Part shown: in pieces, positions 23,621 through 34,359 of the stretch | Numbering within the stretch: the stretch's first letter is position 1 | How the letters are laid out: every line of letters starts with the position of its first letter | Source of the DNA: Anthoceros angustus | Taxonomy: Eukaryota; Streptophyta; Anthocerotopsida; Anthocerotales; Anthocerotaceae | Length of the DNA stretch: 64,000 nt | NCBI GenBank assembly: GCA_010909165.1 | Contig: MU008162.1 | Coordinates: 2,046,001-2,110,000 of the forward strand | Reading direction: 5' to 3' | Program-made: the position numbers and the translations under genes | The notes under the pieces: model-generated | Told to the model about the DNA's origin: nothing | Seen by the model: only the letters and a program-made list of their open reading frames with translations | Database searches by the model: none

Positions 23621-24446
23621 AGTTGATCAAGATGTCCAACCTGGAGTGTTATCGGGAGCCCCTCCCTAAGTGCTTCAAAGACCTTCCTCTTTGTGATGCA
23701 TGCATAGTAGCCAAGCAAAAAGAGTTACCTTTTCCTGCTACTTTGGCTCATAGGTCTTCTTCCATACTTGACCTAGTACATGCAGACATCTCTGGGAAGA
23801 TCCATGTACCGTCTTTGGGAGGTTCTCTTTACTACCTCACACTCACCAACGATTTTAGTCGGTATTCCTGGACATACCCACTCAAGCGCAAATCTGACAC
23901 TTTCCTGCTTTTCAAAGAGTGGCTCACTATGATACAGAGACAGACTGGGACTCACCTTCGCTGTTTAAGATCAGACAACGGCACAGAGTTTGTGAATGCT
24001 GCCTTTGATGAATATCTTGCAGCTCAGGGTGCAGTCCGCCAGTTCAGTATTCCTTATACCCAGCAACAAAATGGGGTAGCAGAACGACGCAACCAGATTC
24101 TACTCAGCATGACAAGGAGCATGTTGGCTTGGTCAGGGCTCAGCAAAGCCTACTGGGCAGAGGCAGTTGTCACTGCCACCTATATTCTCAATAGGCTCCT
24201 CATTTCTGCAGTTCCTGAACTCCTTTCGAGATGATTTGGAAACGCAAACCTAGTTTGCTTCATCTTCGAGTATTCGGTTCACCTGCCTATGCATATATCC
24301 ATGAAGAACAGCGCATGAAGCTTGAGGATAGGGCCAGACCTCTTGTGTTTGTGGGCTATGGTGAGGAGACTAAAGCTTATAAACTTTATGATCCTCACTC
24401 TAGGTCCTCTATCTTTGCCCGCAGTGTCACTTTTAAGGAACTGTAG
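23587..24446 (+). pseudogene. Copia integrase
   Basis: GHANKDKL..., then a CDACIVAKQKELPF zinc-binding end, then HADISG, RYSWTYPLKRKSD, LRSDNGTEFVN and QQNGVAERRNQ. These include the catalytic Asp, Asp and Glu of the integrase core. A frame change near 24230 leads to LLHLRVFGSPAYAYI and RPLVFVGYGEETKAYKLYD (SH3-like tail). The catalytic residues are intact, but the frame is broken. Confidence 0.92.
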
Positions 24447-25084
24447 GCTCCTGCTTCCACAGCCACCACTTCTTCAGCATCTTCTCCTTTGGATATTGAT
24501 GATTTCGACGAGTCTCCCTTTGCATATCCTCAAGATGCTGCCAATGAACCGCCTCCTGCTCCTCGTTTTGATTCACGGTGGCGGTTGAGGGGAATGATAT
24601 CGACGCTCAGTCCGCATAATGATGCGCTTTATGCACGTATGTCTGACCATTACTGCGGCAGGTGACTGCGGAGGATGATACGGATCAGGATTATGAACTC
24701 CCTATTCCTGATGCTGAGGTGGTGGACTCCCCACTATCTGAGGAACATCAATTCAAGGACAGCTCACATTGATTCGGACACATGCACTGCCTTTGCCTAT
24801 CAAGGCGCTTCTTGTGCAATCTGGCGGCGAGTTGGAACACCTTTCGACAAGCGGTCAGTTGAACCTCATGAGCTGGAGGCTGTTGAGGAACCACTGCAGC
24901 TGAACGGCTGTTGAACCTCATGAGCTGGAGACTGTTGAGGAACCAGCTGCAGAGCCTGAACCAGTTGTTGAGGAGCGTAGGTATCCCAGCAGATCCCGTC
25001 CATCAAGGGAAAATTGGAACACAAGGCCCTATGAACCTGAAGATTTCAGGATCTCTCGATCTGCTCGACTTTGTGAAGCTTTCT

Positions 25085-25385
25085 CCACCAGTACCCTCCA
25101 TTTAGCAGAACCTAACACATATCAAGAGGCTATAAATGGTCCGGACAAGCATAATTGGATCCCTTCAATTCAAGATGAGTACAATTCATTGATCAAGAAT
25201 GGGACATGAGAGCTTTGTCCTTTACCTGCTGGGAGGAGAACAATAAGCTGCAAATGGGTGTTCAAACACAAGCTGAATGCTTAGGGAGAATAGCACGGTA
25301 CAAATCACAACTGGTTGCTCGAGGCTTCTCCCAAGTTGTTGGTGTAGACTTTAATGAGACATTCAGCCCTTTTGTGGACCATTAG
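25085..25385 (+). pseudogene. Copia RT N-terminal piece, truncated
   Basis: TYQEAINGPDKHNWIPSIQ, a Thr-stop-Glu where WELCPLP is expected (TGG changed to TGA near 25208), ISCKWVFKHKLNA, and YKSQLVARGFSQVVGVDFNE with Thr-Phe-Ser-Pro. The coding match ends at about 25383, in the middle of the RT. The natural continuation is on the other strand at 21985. Confidence 0.88.
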
Positions 25386-26345
25386 CTGGGAATCTTCCTC
25401 TTCGTCATCATCTTCATCAACATCTAAAGAAGAAGCAAGTCTCTTCTTGGGCTTGATACCTACTTCTAGTCTTGGAGCAAACATGAGTTCATTGCATGCT
25501 ATCATAATGACTAGAATGCAAAAATAATGATAAAGAAAATAAATAGCTTCCTATACCATCCATGTAAGATTATAACAGGAAGGATGAAAGCATTGCCATC
25601 GAGGCTCAAGTTAAGTATTGTAGCTACCAATCTCCTCAACAGTGAGAACCTCAGAAAGAAAAACGAGTTGTCCCTATGATAACCTAATCCACAAGAGACT
25701 CAATCCTAGTTGCAACATGCTCTTGATTCTGTCGGTATGTTGCTTGGCCTACAGGAATAGCTATGCGCACAGCCTCCTCTACCTCCACTTAAAACTTCGA
25801 CCAATGTACTGCTTCTAATTCTTGGGTTCTAAGCGCAAGCCCTAAGTTGCAACCGACTCTTAGCTTTCATCTTGCCCAAGAAACCCACAACAATTGTGTT
25901 GCAAGAAGTCCAAGAATCGACTATCCACGAATTGATCCAAGCAAGTGCACGTTGATGCGGTTTCTAATTCGTTAAGAAAAAGTCATTGGTGTTAAAACGA
26001 TCAAGTTTGACTCAGGTCCTGTTATGTACCAGGTAAAGTTTCGTGGCCATAATTCACAGGCTGTGTCTGAGCATACTTTAGTTGGTATTGTTGAGCATCC
26101 TAGCTAGTTTTCATGTATGAACCAAACTAAAATGATCGAAAACTGCGTGGTTCCCAACCATGACCATGACCGTTCTAGTTGGAAGGCCAAATATGAATCC
26201 ATTCAGGTCCTTTATTGAAAAAAATTACTTTTTATGATACCTTGCTTGGTGTGTTTTTAGTTGGTATGGGCTTGGACATGCATGTTACTTCCACACGCTC
26301 ACATTTGCTAATGCTTTACGAGCAGCTTAAATTCTACCTCCACAA
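25386..26345. other. No recognisable gene
   Basis: A short minus-strand acidic frame (25305-25505, with an Asp/Glu run) and a plus-strand stretch near 26000-26105 are open but unrecognised. AT content rises from here. Confidence 0.45.
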
Positions 26346-26349
26346 CTTG

Positions 26350-26815
26350 CTGCACCCTTGTTGTTTCTTCATTGATGGTACGTACCACATCATCCATAAA
26401 AGCCACAATTGGTCAATGAGCAATGTTTTAGAAATCTTCTCCAATGGCAACAATATTAATTTTTTTTAGGTGTTTCCTAGTAAGCGAGGATCATTCCACA
26501 TTTTCGGCTCCGTTTTTGACGGATCCTTGTCTTCCTGCGTGGAGACTTTTGTAACTTTTGCCATATCTTCATAAAGTCTCACAACTTCGCTATCTTTATT
26601 TTTTCTAACTTCTTAGTTGATCTGTGAAGTGATCATTGGATTAAAGCAAATTTTCAAGAATCGAGTGATCAATCGCTTCATAGATTAGCTAAAAAGTTAG
26701 AAAAATTAAAATTGTTACCATCGGAGAAGATTTGTGGAACATTGCTCATCGACCAATTATGGCTTTACGGACAATGTGGTGCATACCATTGATGAAAAAC
26801 AACAAGGGTGGTTCT
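26350..26815. repeat. Nested foldback (inverted-repeat) element
   Basis: The left arm 26351-26465 (cacccttgttgttt..., GTACCACATCAT, CACAATTGGTCAATGAGCAA, AAATCTTCTCC) matches the reverse complement of 26704-26812 (GAAGATTTGTGGAACATTGC, CGACCAATTATGG, CCATTGATGAAAAACAACAA). Inside it, 26600-26640 (TTCTAACTTCTTAGTTGATC) pairs with 26670-26710 (ATTAGCTAAAAAGTTAGAAA). The arms are about 80-90 percent identical. A MITE or other foldback transposon is likely; a hairpin small-RNA source is an alternative. Confidence 0.75.
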
Positions 26816-26834
26816 CCTTTTTTGTGCTTCTTAT

Positions 26835-27100
26835 CTTGCTAAGCGAGATGATTAATGAAAGCAAGTAATACATTGCTTCATACTACACAAGATAATACCA
26901 CCACAGAATCTAGCCATTCACGCCTTGTCTCGTCACCACTTCGTACAACTCATAATTCCCTCGAACTCTTGCTAAGCGAGATGATTAATGAAAGCAAGTA
27001 ATACATTGCTTCATACTACACAAGATAATACCACCACAGAATCTAGCCATTCACGCCTTGTCTCGTCACCACTCCGTACAACTCATAATTCCCTCGAACC
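26835..27100. repeat. 133-bp direct tandem duplication
   Basis: The segment starting CTTGCTAAGCGAGATGATTA at 26835 begins again at 26968. The copies are nearly identical (one T/C difference in CACTTCGTACAAC versus CACTCCGTACAAC), so the duplication is recent. Confidence 0.9.
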
Positions 27101-27716
27101 AGACATCTCTACGAACTTCTCTTCTAGGCAAATTCGAATTCCTCTCTCGGGATTTTCATGCATATCGCGTTGGCTCCATCCCATATATTTCTTTCCGTTA
27201 TACACCTTTTATTTGTGGGACTCAGATTTAAACCAAGATATAATTAAGAGTGGTCCCACAAATCTATTATCTTATTTACGTTTATATTTTAAGTAATATC
27301 GTAAATTATTAATCAATTTAGGGTTCATTGAAGATGACGTTTCTTTATCAATGAATATAAAATTCTATGTTAGATATAATTACATAGGTCTTCAAAACCT
27401 ACGTGCTGATCCCTTATCCTAGGAATCTATGTATGTACTTCGTTCGATATCTCAGTTCCGTTTTGTTTTACATACTCCAAGTACCACAGTGCAAAAATGC
27501 ATGCATGAAGCTATGGAATCAAGAAAGACAAAACTAATACCTACACCGAAAGATAATGTCTTGCTTGTTTCCTGCCCTTCGTGGGAAGTGGTGGTTGTTT
27601 TGCGGAGCGCGAGCAACGCGCATTGCGTTGGTTCTTGTGCTGCATCAGGAGAATGCTTGGCTGTTGAATGGTGTGCCTTTTAAGCCTGGGCACGTGGGGG
27701 AGGGATGAATACGGAG
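27101..27716. other. AT-rich intergenic and probable FAM91 3' flank
   Basis: No gene or repeat is recognised. The last part should include the 3' untranslated region of the minus-strand FAM91 gene. No clear polyadenylation signal can be assigned. Confidence 0.4.
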
Positions 27717-30700
27717 TCAGGACTCGGCTGACTTGAGCGTATCTGATGCAGTGGCTGCATCGGCTACCAATGCTGCAGGCACTCGGCCTTGAAGGCATGT
27801 GCCGATGTCGAACGGTGTAAGAAAAAGGCCATCGAAGATGAGGTTGACACCAGGCAGTGGGATATCCCCGCTCTCGTCCTCATCGACGAAGTTGGAGCTT
27901 ATACCTTTCATGCTTGGAGAAAGAGGGCCTGAGTCATCGAAAGCTCGAGATGGTGCTTCGAACAGGGTGCCCAGTGGTAGCAACCTGCACATGCCAAGCT
28001 TGCGAGTTTTAGGGTTTTTGTGGGTATGGGAAGTGCAAGAAAGAGTTGGGTCGGTGTAGGGGTTGGCGAACGTACTTTGGCAGTTCTCCAACAAAACTAG
28101 CCACTTCAGATCGTCGTCTTGCTCGGGTGGGTTGTTGCAGATCTGATGACGGTGTCAAAGTGGGTGTGAGAGGTGGCATACCGTCCAAGGGACTCCATTG
28201 TCCTGAGATGGAGGAAGAGGACGGGTGAGTCCCTCTTGCTCCATCGTAGGCAAGCTTGCACACGGAACCGCTAGGTTGATAGTTGGCCATGAACTCCAGT
28301 AACGCTTTTCTGAGCTTGTGCATGGCTTCTCCATGCTTGGTCAGGGAGTTAGGGTGGAAGAGATCAGCACGGACTACTCCTTCACATACTTGCTTACATA
28401 GCTCTGTGTTGAAGAGGGGTACCCCGAGCTCCACACTCTGAGGTACCCATTCCCAGGCATCACTATCTGCAGACATGTGAGATGCATCATGTTCTTGACC
28501 CGGTCTGTGGATTCGTATGAATCTGACGTATCCAACTGTTTGGAGATTGAGCTCCTCTGTGGCTTGTATGATTCGGGGATGTGGAGCAAAGGGTTCTACT
28601 CTCCGGTCCCCTTCTACACTGGAGGCGGACTGTGCTAAGGGTAAGGGGACATCCTTGGTTGCAGGACCTCCAGTTTCGGTGTTGGTGAGACATGTCCTCG
28701 GGAATGGCTGAATGAGTACTGCAGATTGCTTCAGAACTGCATTCAAGCAATGTAGCAGTATGTTTCCTTCCACCAAAGTGCCCTCAAATTTGCCTCCCAG
28801 TCCGGCAAGACCAGTGCCATCCCAGGACCATATTAGAGCCTTGGCACATCCCGCTAAGTAGGGTGGCAGTAACCTCAGTCGTTGGCCCCTTACAAGCACC
28901 ATGGACACAGGCCCCGACTGAGCCACAGAATACAGCAACAGCTTCATCCATGGAGACGAGGCAGCTTGGAATGGAGGACCAAAGTGTATAGGGCCTTCGC
29001 CATCTGCAGAGACTACTGAAGGAGGAGCTGGTAGAGGAACCATGGACACTACCACATTGTAGTCTCTTCTCAACACACGCTGTAGGGTGGCTGGGGGCAA
29101 ACCTGCTAAGCTTTCACAACGAATGACATCAACTTTGCAGTTACGAGCTTTCCTGTTTCGCTTCCCTGGGCCTGAAGCGGAGTCGGAGGATGAACTTGCT
29201 CCTGCATTCGTATCCATGTCCATAACATTTGTAGGATGTCTATCTTGAGCTCCATTCTTTGGAGCGATGTTGCCTGCTTCGTCCTCCATGTTTCCGTCTG
29301 TGCTAACGCCCCCTGATCGGATGCAATCCAACGCATGACGCAGGCTGAAAGCATGGACGGCCAATTCTTGCAACTCGCCTTCTAATTCTGTGCCCTCAAC
29401 TTTCCTCAGGTCCTCACACATGTCAGCTACACTGGAGTCTCCAAGCTTTCCAGCTTCGTACAGACTTACAGCATGTCCTTTCAAGCCTGGGAAACCATGC
29501 AAACTAAGATCAGAAAATGCGGACAACACATTGAGACTGCACTTTCGTCATCTTTCTATCTTTCTCACATACCTGGCGACAGTGAGCCCATCATGAGATA
29601 AGAGGTGAGGTTAGCATCCACCATCAGAGCAAATCTTGTTACCCCGCTAGGAGCCTTGGAGTCTCCAACAGCAGCGTCGGGTTGGAATACTCCAGGCACA
29701 ACTGAAGTGGGGCTTGCTGGATGTCGGAAGGCCCAACCTTCATCACCGGCCCCATTGCCATCACTAACTGTAGAACTCTCAGTTTCCTGAAGAAGAGAGG
29801 CAGGATCCAACACTTTTTTTGCCCACCCAAGGCGGCAAGCCAATGACACAGCAGATTCAAGCTGGCCGAGGTCTGCTTGTAATGTCGTTGCTAATTCTGC
29901 CACTGTGGCACGTTCGCTCGAAGCCACAAATACGGCATAGAGAAGTCTGCAGACAGTCATCAGATGCTCAGCAACAAAAACAAACTGGTGGGCTAGCTCA
30001 CACATGCCCATACACTAGTCAGCATGATGAATTATGATCTCACTCCTCTGTAGGGTCTTCGTAGGATTGATCCTTGTTTGAAACAAATCCTTCCAGAGCC
30101 GACACTGTCGTAACAAAGTGTGTGGAGCAATGAAAAATATTTGGTATTATACCAAGAAAAACTAATTAAATATTTTAAAGTTAGGAATTGAAAACCTTGA
30201 ATATGGTCATCTGGAAACACTGGTACATCCAAGTAGACAACACCCTTCCGAAAGAGACCACGCACCAAATCAATATCAAGTTCGCCAATTAGGTTTTTGG
30301 GGTTGTCTTTTGTTAGATAGTTGATCAATTGTATGTCTCTATCTGAAAATTTCTGTTCCGCTTAATAGTAAGTAATAATCTTTTAGATTGCATTACAAGC
30401 TTTTTAGAATTTGTATGCTCATTTAGATATTAGAGACAATGCTTACTTTCAAGTCCTCTTGAGTCATGTCCATGACTCCCACCGTCCACCAAGGTTCCAT
30501 TGCAAAATCTATAGGTTGTGTTGGGAGCATATCTTTCACAATAGCTTTGTTTATTTTCCACATGATTTTCTGTGGTAGATTGTTCAGTATAGACTACTAT
30601 AGCATCATTCAATCTGTCATTTATTGATGGATAAAAAATAAAAAATAGATTACCTTAGCTCTACACTTGTTCATGATATCTATAAACTCATTTCGACCAA

Positions 30701-31391
30701 TCCCAGTCAACCTCAATGCATCCGCTGCTGTGAAGTTTGGTATACTATCGTAGGGCTTTTCTACAAATATTGATAACATTCAATGTCAAATTACATTTGG
30801 CAAGTACATAACCAAGAAGAAAACTTTGTATGATTGGATGAGAGTGTTACCATTTTTCATAATATCAAATAAGATATCGCTATAATACCGAAATGGAGTG
30901 ATCTTCATAACACGACATACATAACCTGATAGGTTGTATGGAAACAGCTGCAAAAAAGCGATAATATTGTTTGATGAAAGGTCCAAGGCACAAATTTAGC
31001 TATGAAAATTCTCTCGTACAAATGTGAGGAATTAATACGTTGGATAAAATTGCAGTACTTGAAACACACCGCCTGACTCTTACGTAAGTAAGAAACAAGC
31101 TCCTCATAGTATTCACTTTCTTTACAAATCATCCTTGCTAAACAATCGCTCCATTTGAGCCGCTTCTTGATGCAATAATCTTTTACCCTGTAAAGTGATA
31201 ATTGTGTTACAACAAATGCACTAGTTGATAAAATAAGATTGCAACAAGCAAGTCTTCTCTAACTTTTTGTTCCAATCTTCTGATGTTGCAAAAAATAGCT
31301 TCAACCGCTTTGGAAGCTTCTCCCATGTAGCTTCTTCTTGTATAGCTCGTCCAATCATTCCCTCTTCCACATTTGTGGCTTCTCGTTGCAT
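27717..31391 (-). CDS. FAM91: FAM91-family vesicle-tethering adaptor
   Basis: In animals FAM91A1 bridges TBC1D23 and the WDR11 complex at the trans-Golgi to capture endosome-derived vesicles; plants have one homologous family. My model has ten exons: 31264-31391, 31070-31187, 30851-30947, 30654-30760, 30447-30569, 30196-30352, 30044-30104, 29573-29946, 28076-29486, 27717-27984. All use GT...AG and total 2844 bp (947 aa). The start ATG gives [20 protein letters not shown]. Family landmarks follow in order: [85 protein letters not shown] and, near the C-terminus, [11 protein letters not shown] with [12 protein letters not shown] Ser/Asp-rich linker lies near 29180. No break is seen; it is predicted functional. 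The 5' half sits in AT-rich DNA. Confidence 0.95.
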
Positions 31392-32100
31392 GATGTATTA
31401 TATAAAATGATCTAAGACGGTACAGTAGTAACGCAACTTATACTATGGTAGGAGAGAAAATAATAGGTGATCAGGTTTTCTAACATGGATTGGAATGTGT
31501 TAATTGCATTGAATTTGATGAGGGAAACGTTAGGTAGGATAGTCACTATTGATATAATGCACTTATTCTTTTCAATTAAGATATTAGAAAAAAAATGGTT
31601 CTTAAAAATGTCACCTATACCTTACACATGCATAAGGTGACCAAATACCTAATTAGTAATAGATACCTAGGGGAAGCTAAAAATGATAAAGATAATTCTT
31701 CATTCAAAAAACTGCCAATAATATAAAATTATAATATAAAATAAATATATACGATGTTATCATATTTTGATAAAACTAAAGTGCTCTCATGCGTAAATTT
31801 TTGAAGTGAATTAAAATAAAATAATTCTAGCTATAAATGGTCTTTTTCCTTGAAAATTAGTTGGTTTTTTTTATCCTCATCCCCAAACTTTTTTTGACAC
31901 AATTAATTGATTGATGGATTTGGTTGCATTTCAATTTGCATTACTTCTTTTCTATTGTTTATGTCCCTCTAGTTCAGATATACGTATGTGTCCACCTTTT
32001 TTTACCACTTTTCAACTGTACATTTTTTGTTCCATGGTGGTCCTTCCACCCTTAGTGCACATGAATAACATTGTTGTTGTTGTTGTTGTAACTTAGTCGA
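31392..32100. other. AT-rich upstream region of FAM91
   Basis: Very AT-rich with poly-A/T runs and a GTT microsatellite at 32072-32090. It should contain the FAM91 promoter and 5' leader, but no element can be assigned from sequence alone. Confidence 0.4.
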
Positions 32101-32215
32101 TAAAAGACAAAGTTTCTAGTCTTAGGGATGGTGGTTCAACTCCCGTAGTCGACCTAGCATAGTTAGCCTTGTCGACGTGGTATAGAAAGTGTCATGGTAC
32201 ACACAACCAGGATGA
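32095..32215 (+). repeat. Possible tRNA-derived SINE head
   Basis: GGTTCAACTCC at 32133-32143 is one base from the Pol III B-box consensus GGTTCGANTCC, and a weak A-box-like TTAGTCGATAAAAG lies about 40 bp upstream. No cloverleaf can be folded convincingly and no tail was found. Confidence 0.25.
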
Positions 32216-32379
32216 GGTGGCACCCATCCCCATTTACCTTTACGTAATCCATCTGCATATGCATATATGATATAATGATTATTCTGATTTTTGTCCTTCA
32301 TTGAGGAGTGAACCATGAGTTCATTGAAACTTCCTAAATAAGGGACACTTCGGTTGGAACACTATTGGGATGGAGTGCC

Positions 32380-32720
32380 ATCCATCCTTGTTTGCTGTTG
32401 CCCCTTAGTGTTCTACGGTCATTTTGTAAGGCCTTCCGGGGCTGTCCAATATATAACGTCCACTTTCTCGCCCACAAAAAACGATGCTGTCGTAAAGGCC
32501 TTAGGCGTTGGCTCATATATATGATCTTTACTATCCTACCCGCAAAAAAGGTGGGGCTCTTGTAAAGCCGTTATTAGGGGTTGTTTGATGTATGATGGTT
32601 ATTGTCTCACTCGTAAAGAGAGGGTAGCGCTGTTGTAAAGCCTTTAGGTCCTAATTGACATTTACTACCTCACTCGTAAAGAGGGCAGAGCTAACCTAAA
32701 GCCTTAGGTGTAGGGCGCTC
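32380..32720. repeat. Diverged direct repeats (TGTAAAG...CCTTTAGG units)
   Basis: Units containing CACTCGTAAAGAG or CCGCAAAAAAGG followed by a (C/T)GTAAAGCC TTAG segment recur at about 32430, 32490, 32550, 32630 and 32690, roughly every 60-70 bp. They are degraded relatives of the minisatellite that follows. Confidence 0.5.
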
Positions 32721-32744
32721 TCATGTATAAACTATGCCTACAAT

Positions 32745-33070
32745 GAAACTCTATTGTAAAGCTTTTCAGGGCCTCCCAGTCACTTGCTCTATTGTAAAGC
32801 TTTTCAGGGCCTCCCAGTCACTTGCTCGATTGTAAAGCTTTTCATGGCCTCCCAGTCACTTGCTCTATTGTAAAGCTTTTCAAGGCCTCCCGGTGCTTTT
32901 CAAGGAGGCCACATGCTCTATGGTAAAGCTTTTCAGGGCCTCCTGGTCCCTTCCAGTCACTTGCTCTATTGTAAAGCTTTTCAGGGCCTCCTGGTCCCTC
33001 CCAGTCACTTGCTCTATTGTAAAGCTTTTCAAGGCCTCCCAAGTCACTTGCCTTCACTATTGTAAGGTCT
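32745..33070. repeat. Minisatellite with unit TCTATTGTAAAGCTTTTCAG
   Basis: At least eight units of 34-50 bp are present. Each has a CTATTGTAAAGCTTTTCA(G/A)GGCCTCC core, and most then have CAGTCACTTG. Unit length varies because a TGGTCCCT insertion occurs in some. The minus strand is open by chance and encodes an artificial Lys-Leu-Tyr-Asn-Arg-Ala repeat. Confidence 0.9.
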
Positions 33071-33129
33071 TTAGAATCCTTCAAATTAAGTAAAATATAA
33101 ATACATGAAGTGAAAGAATACCCACGTAT

Positions 33130-33500
33130 GATGGGTATTCACATCGATATCGAAAAGTTGTTAAAAAGAACTTTCTGGTGCTATAGGCCAAATGGACACA
33201 CATTTATAAGAACACCGTGATTAAGCGCCAAATGGACACACGTTTATAAGAACACCGTGATTAAGCGCCAAATGGACACACGTTTATAAGAACACCGTGA
33301 TTAAGCGCCAAATGGACACACATTTATAAGAACACCGTGATGCTTAATCCTGGGCTTAGATCAGCACTTAGATGGGGTGCCTAAAGGGAATGCATGCCCT
33401 TGGTGCAAAGTAGCTTAGGCACACCATGGTACAAGTTGTCAAGTACCAAGTCCCATGACGGAAATCCGTCCTTAGTGGACTTAAACAAAATTCTTCAACT
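33130..33500 (-). repeat. Dispersed repeat copy 1, with a 4x internal 41-bp amplification
   Basis: The segment AAATGGACACACGTTTATAA with GAACACCGTGATTAAGCGCC is repeated four times at 33187-33340. The downstream part (TAGATGGGGTGCCTAAAGGG, TAGCTTAGGCACACCATGGT, ACTTGGTACCAAG-like and TTAGTGGACTT) is the reverse complement of 50245-50520. Both are copies of one repeat family. The 41-bp units have no CRISPR character: there are no spacers. Confidence 0.8.
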
Positions 33501-33665
33501 TCTTCTTCAATACCCACCTATAAGTCTTTAGGTGGACATTTCATGGATTCTTCTATACCCACCTAGTTAAGTCTTTAGGTGGACATTTCATGGAGTGAAC
33601 TCCCGAAAAGAACTCTCTAGTGCTGTACCTACCTAGTTAGAGTCTTTAGGTGGACATTTCATACA
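33500..33665. repeat. Three direct repeats of a TCTTTAGGTGGACATTTCAT unit
   Basis: The 36-75 bp units contain ACCCACCTA or ACCTACCTAG, then AAGTCTTTAGGTGGACATTT. They start near 33512, 33556 and 33627. They directly adjoin the dispersed repeat at 33130-33500 and may be its end. Confidence 0.75.
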
Positions 33666-33669
33666 CGGA

Positions 33670-34359
33670 ACTCCCGGGACTTTCTCGAGTGAAATCATCG
33701 GCACGAGCGCCCAACTCCCTCAAGTGGATTGATCGGCAAGAGACCAGAGCCGATGTATCTCCATTGTCGGAAGGCTATCCAATACAAGACCTCAGGTAAA
33801 AGGTCTAAAAATTTGGTATATAGACAACTCTACCCCTTGCAATCCAGTTCCTCCTTGATGTCGCAAAAAATGGTATGTTACACAATCTCAGCAAGGATTA
33901 ACAAGACGGGCTAAAAGATGGACCGCATGGCCCAGCCTGGAAGATACTCGGATATGAAGTATTGACCTTGGCCTGAATGGAACAACAGAGTGCAGCGGGA
34001 TATTCACGACACCCTGGAGAAGTAGCATTGATGGAAGCGGAGGAACGTGTAGCATTGTGGGCTTTCTTGCTCTCTGTCAAGTCTTATGCCACATGAATTA
34101 ACCGAGACTGCCAAAATAGATGCTGCATTGACGAGAACAGTTGCTCTCATCCTCCGCTTCGGTGGCTGCATGGAGCAAAAGGCTGTCTCCTGAAGTTGGT
34201 CAGCAGGTTACTGCACACATCAGGACCTAGACCACCAGCTTGTATGGCATGGAAATGCACCATCTGGTGGAGGCTCGAGCATCAGCATCAGCAGCAGCAG
34301 CCGCCCCAACGTTAGATTAATTCCCAAGAGTGTGGAGTGCCCTGCAACTGTGGAAATGC
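33670..34359. other. 3' flank of the PPR gene
   Basis: No gene is recognised. A CAG/CAT triplet run lies at 34276-34305. The end near 34359 should hold the 3' untranslated region of the PPR gene on the minus strand. Confidence 0.4.

Noticed and set aside
32095-32215. tRNA gene
   Set aside because: There is a B-box-like sequence but no complete cloverleaf, anticodon arm or acceptor pairing; kept only as a weak SINE candidate.
32842-33084. Minus-strand ORF with repeated Lys-Leu-Tyr-Asn-Arg-Ala peptides
   Set aside because: It is a translation of the minisatellite; unit lengths are not multiples of three throughout and the frame is open by chance.
33187-33340. Four regular 41-bp repeats, CRISPR-like at first glance
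   Set aside because: The units abut with no spacers, and they are an internal amplification of a dispersed plant repeat.
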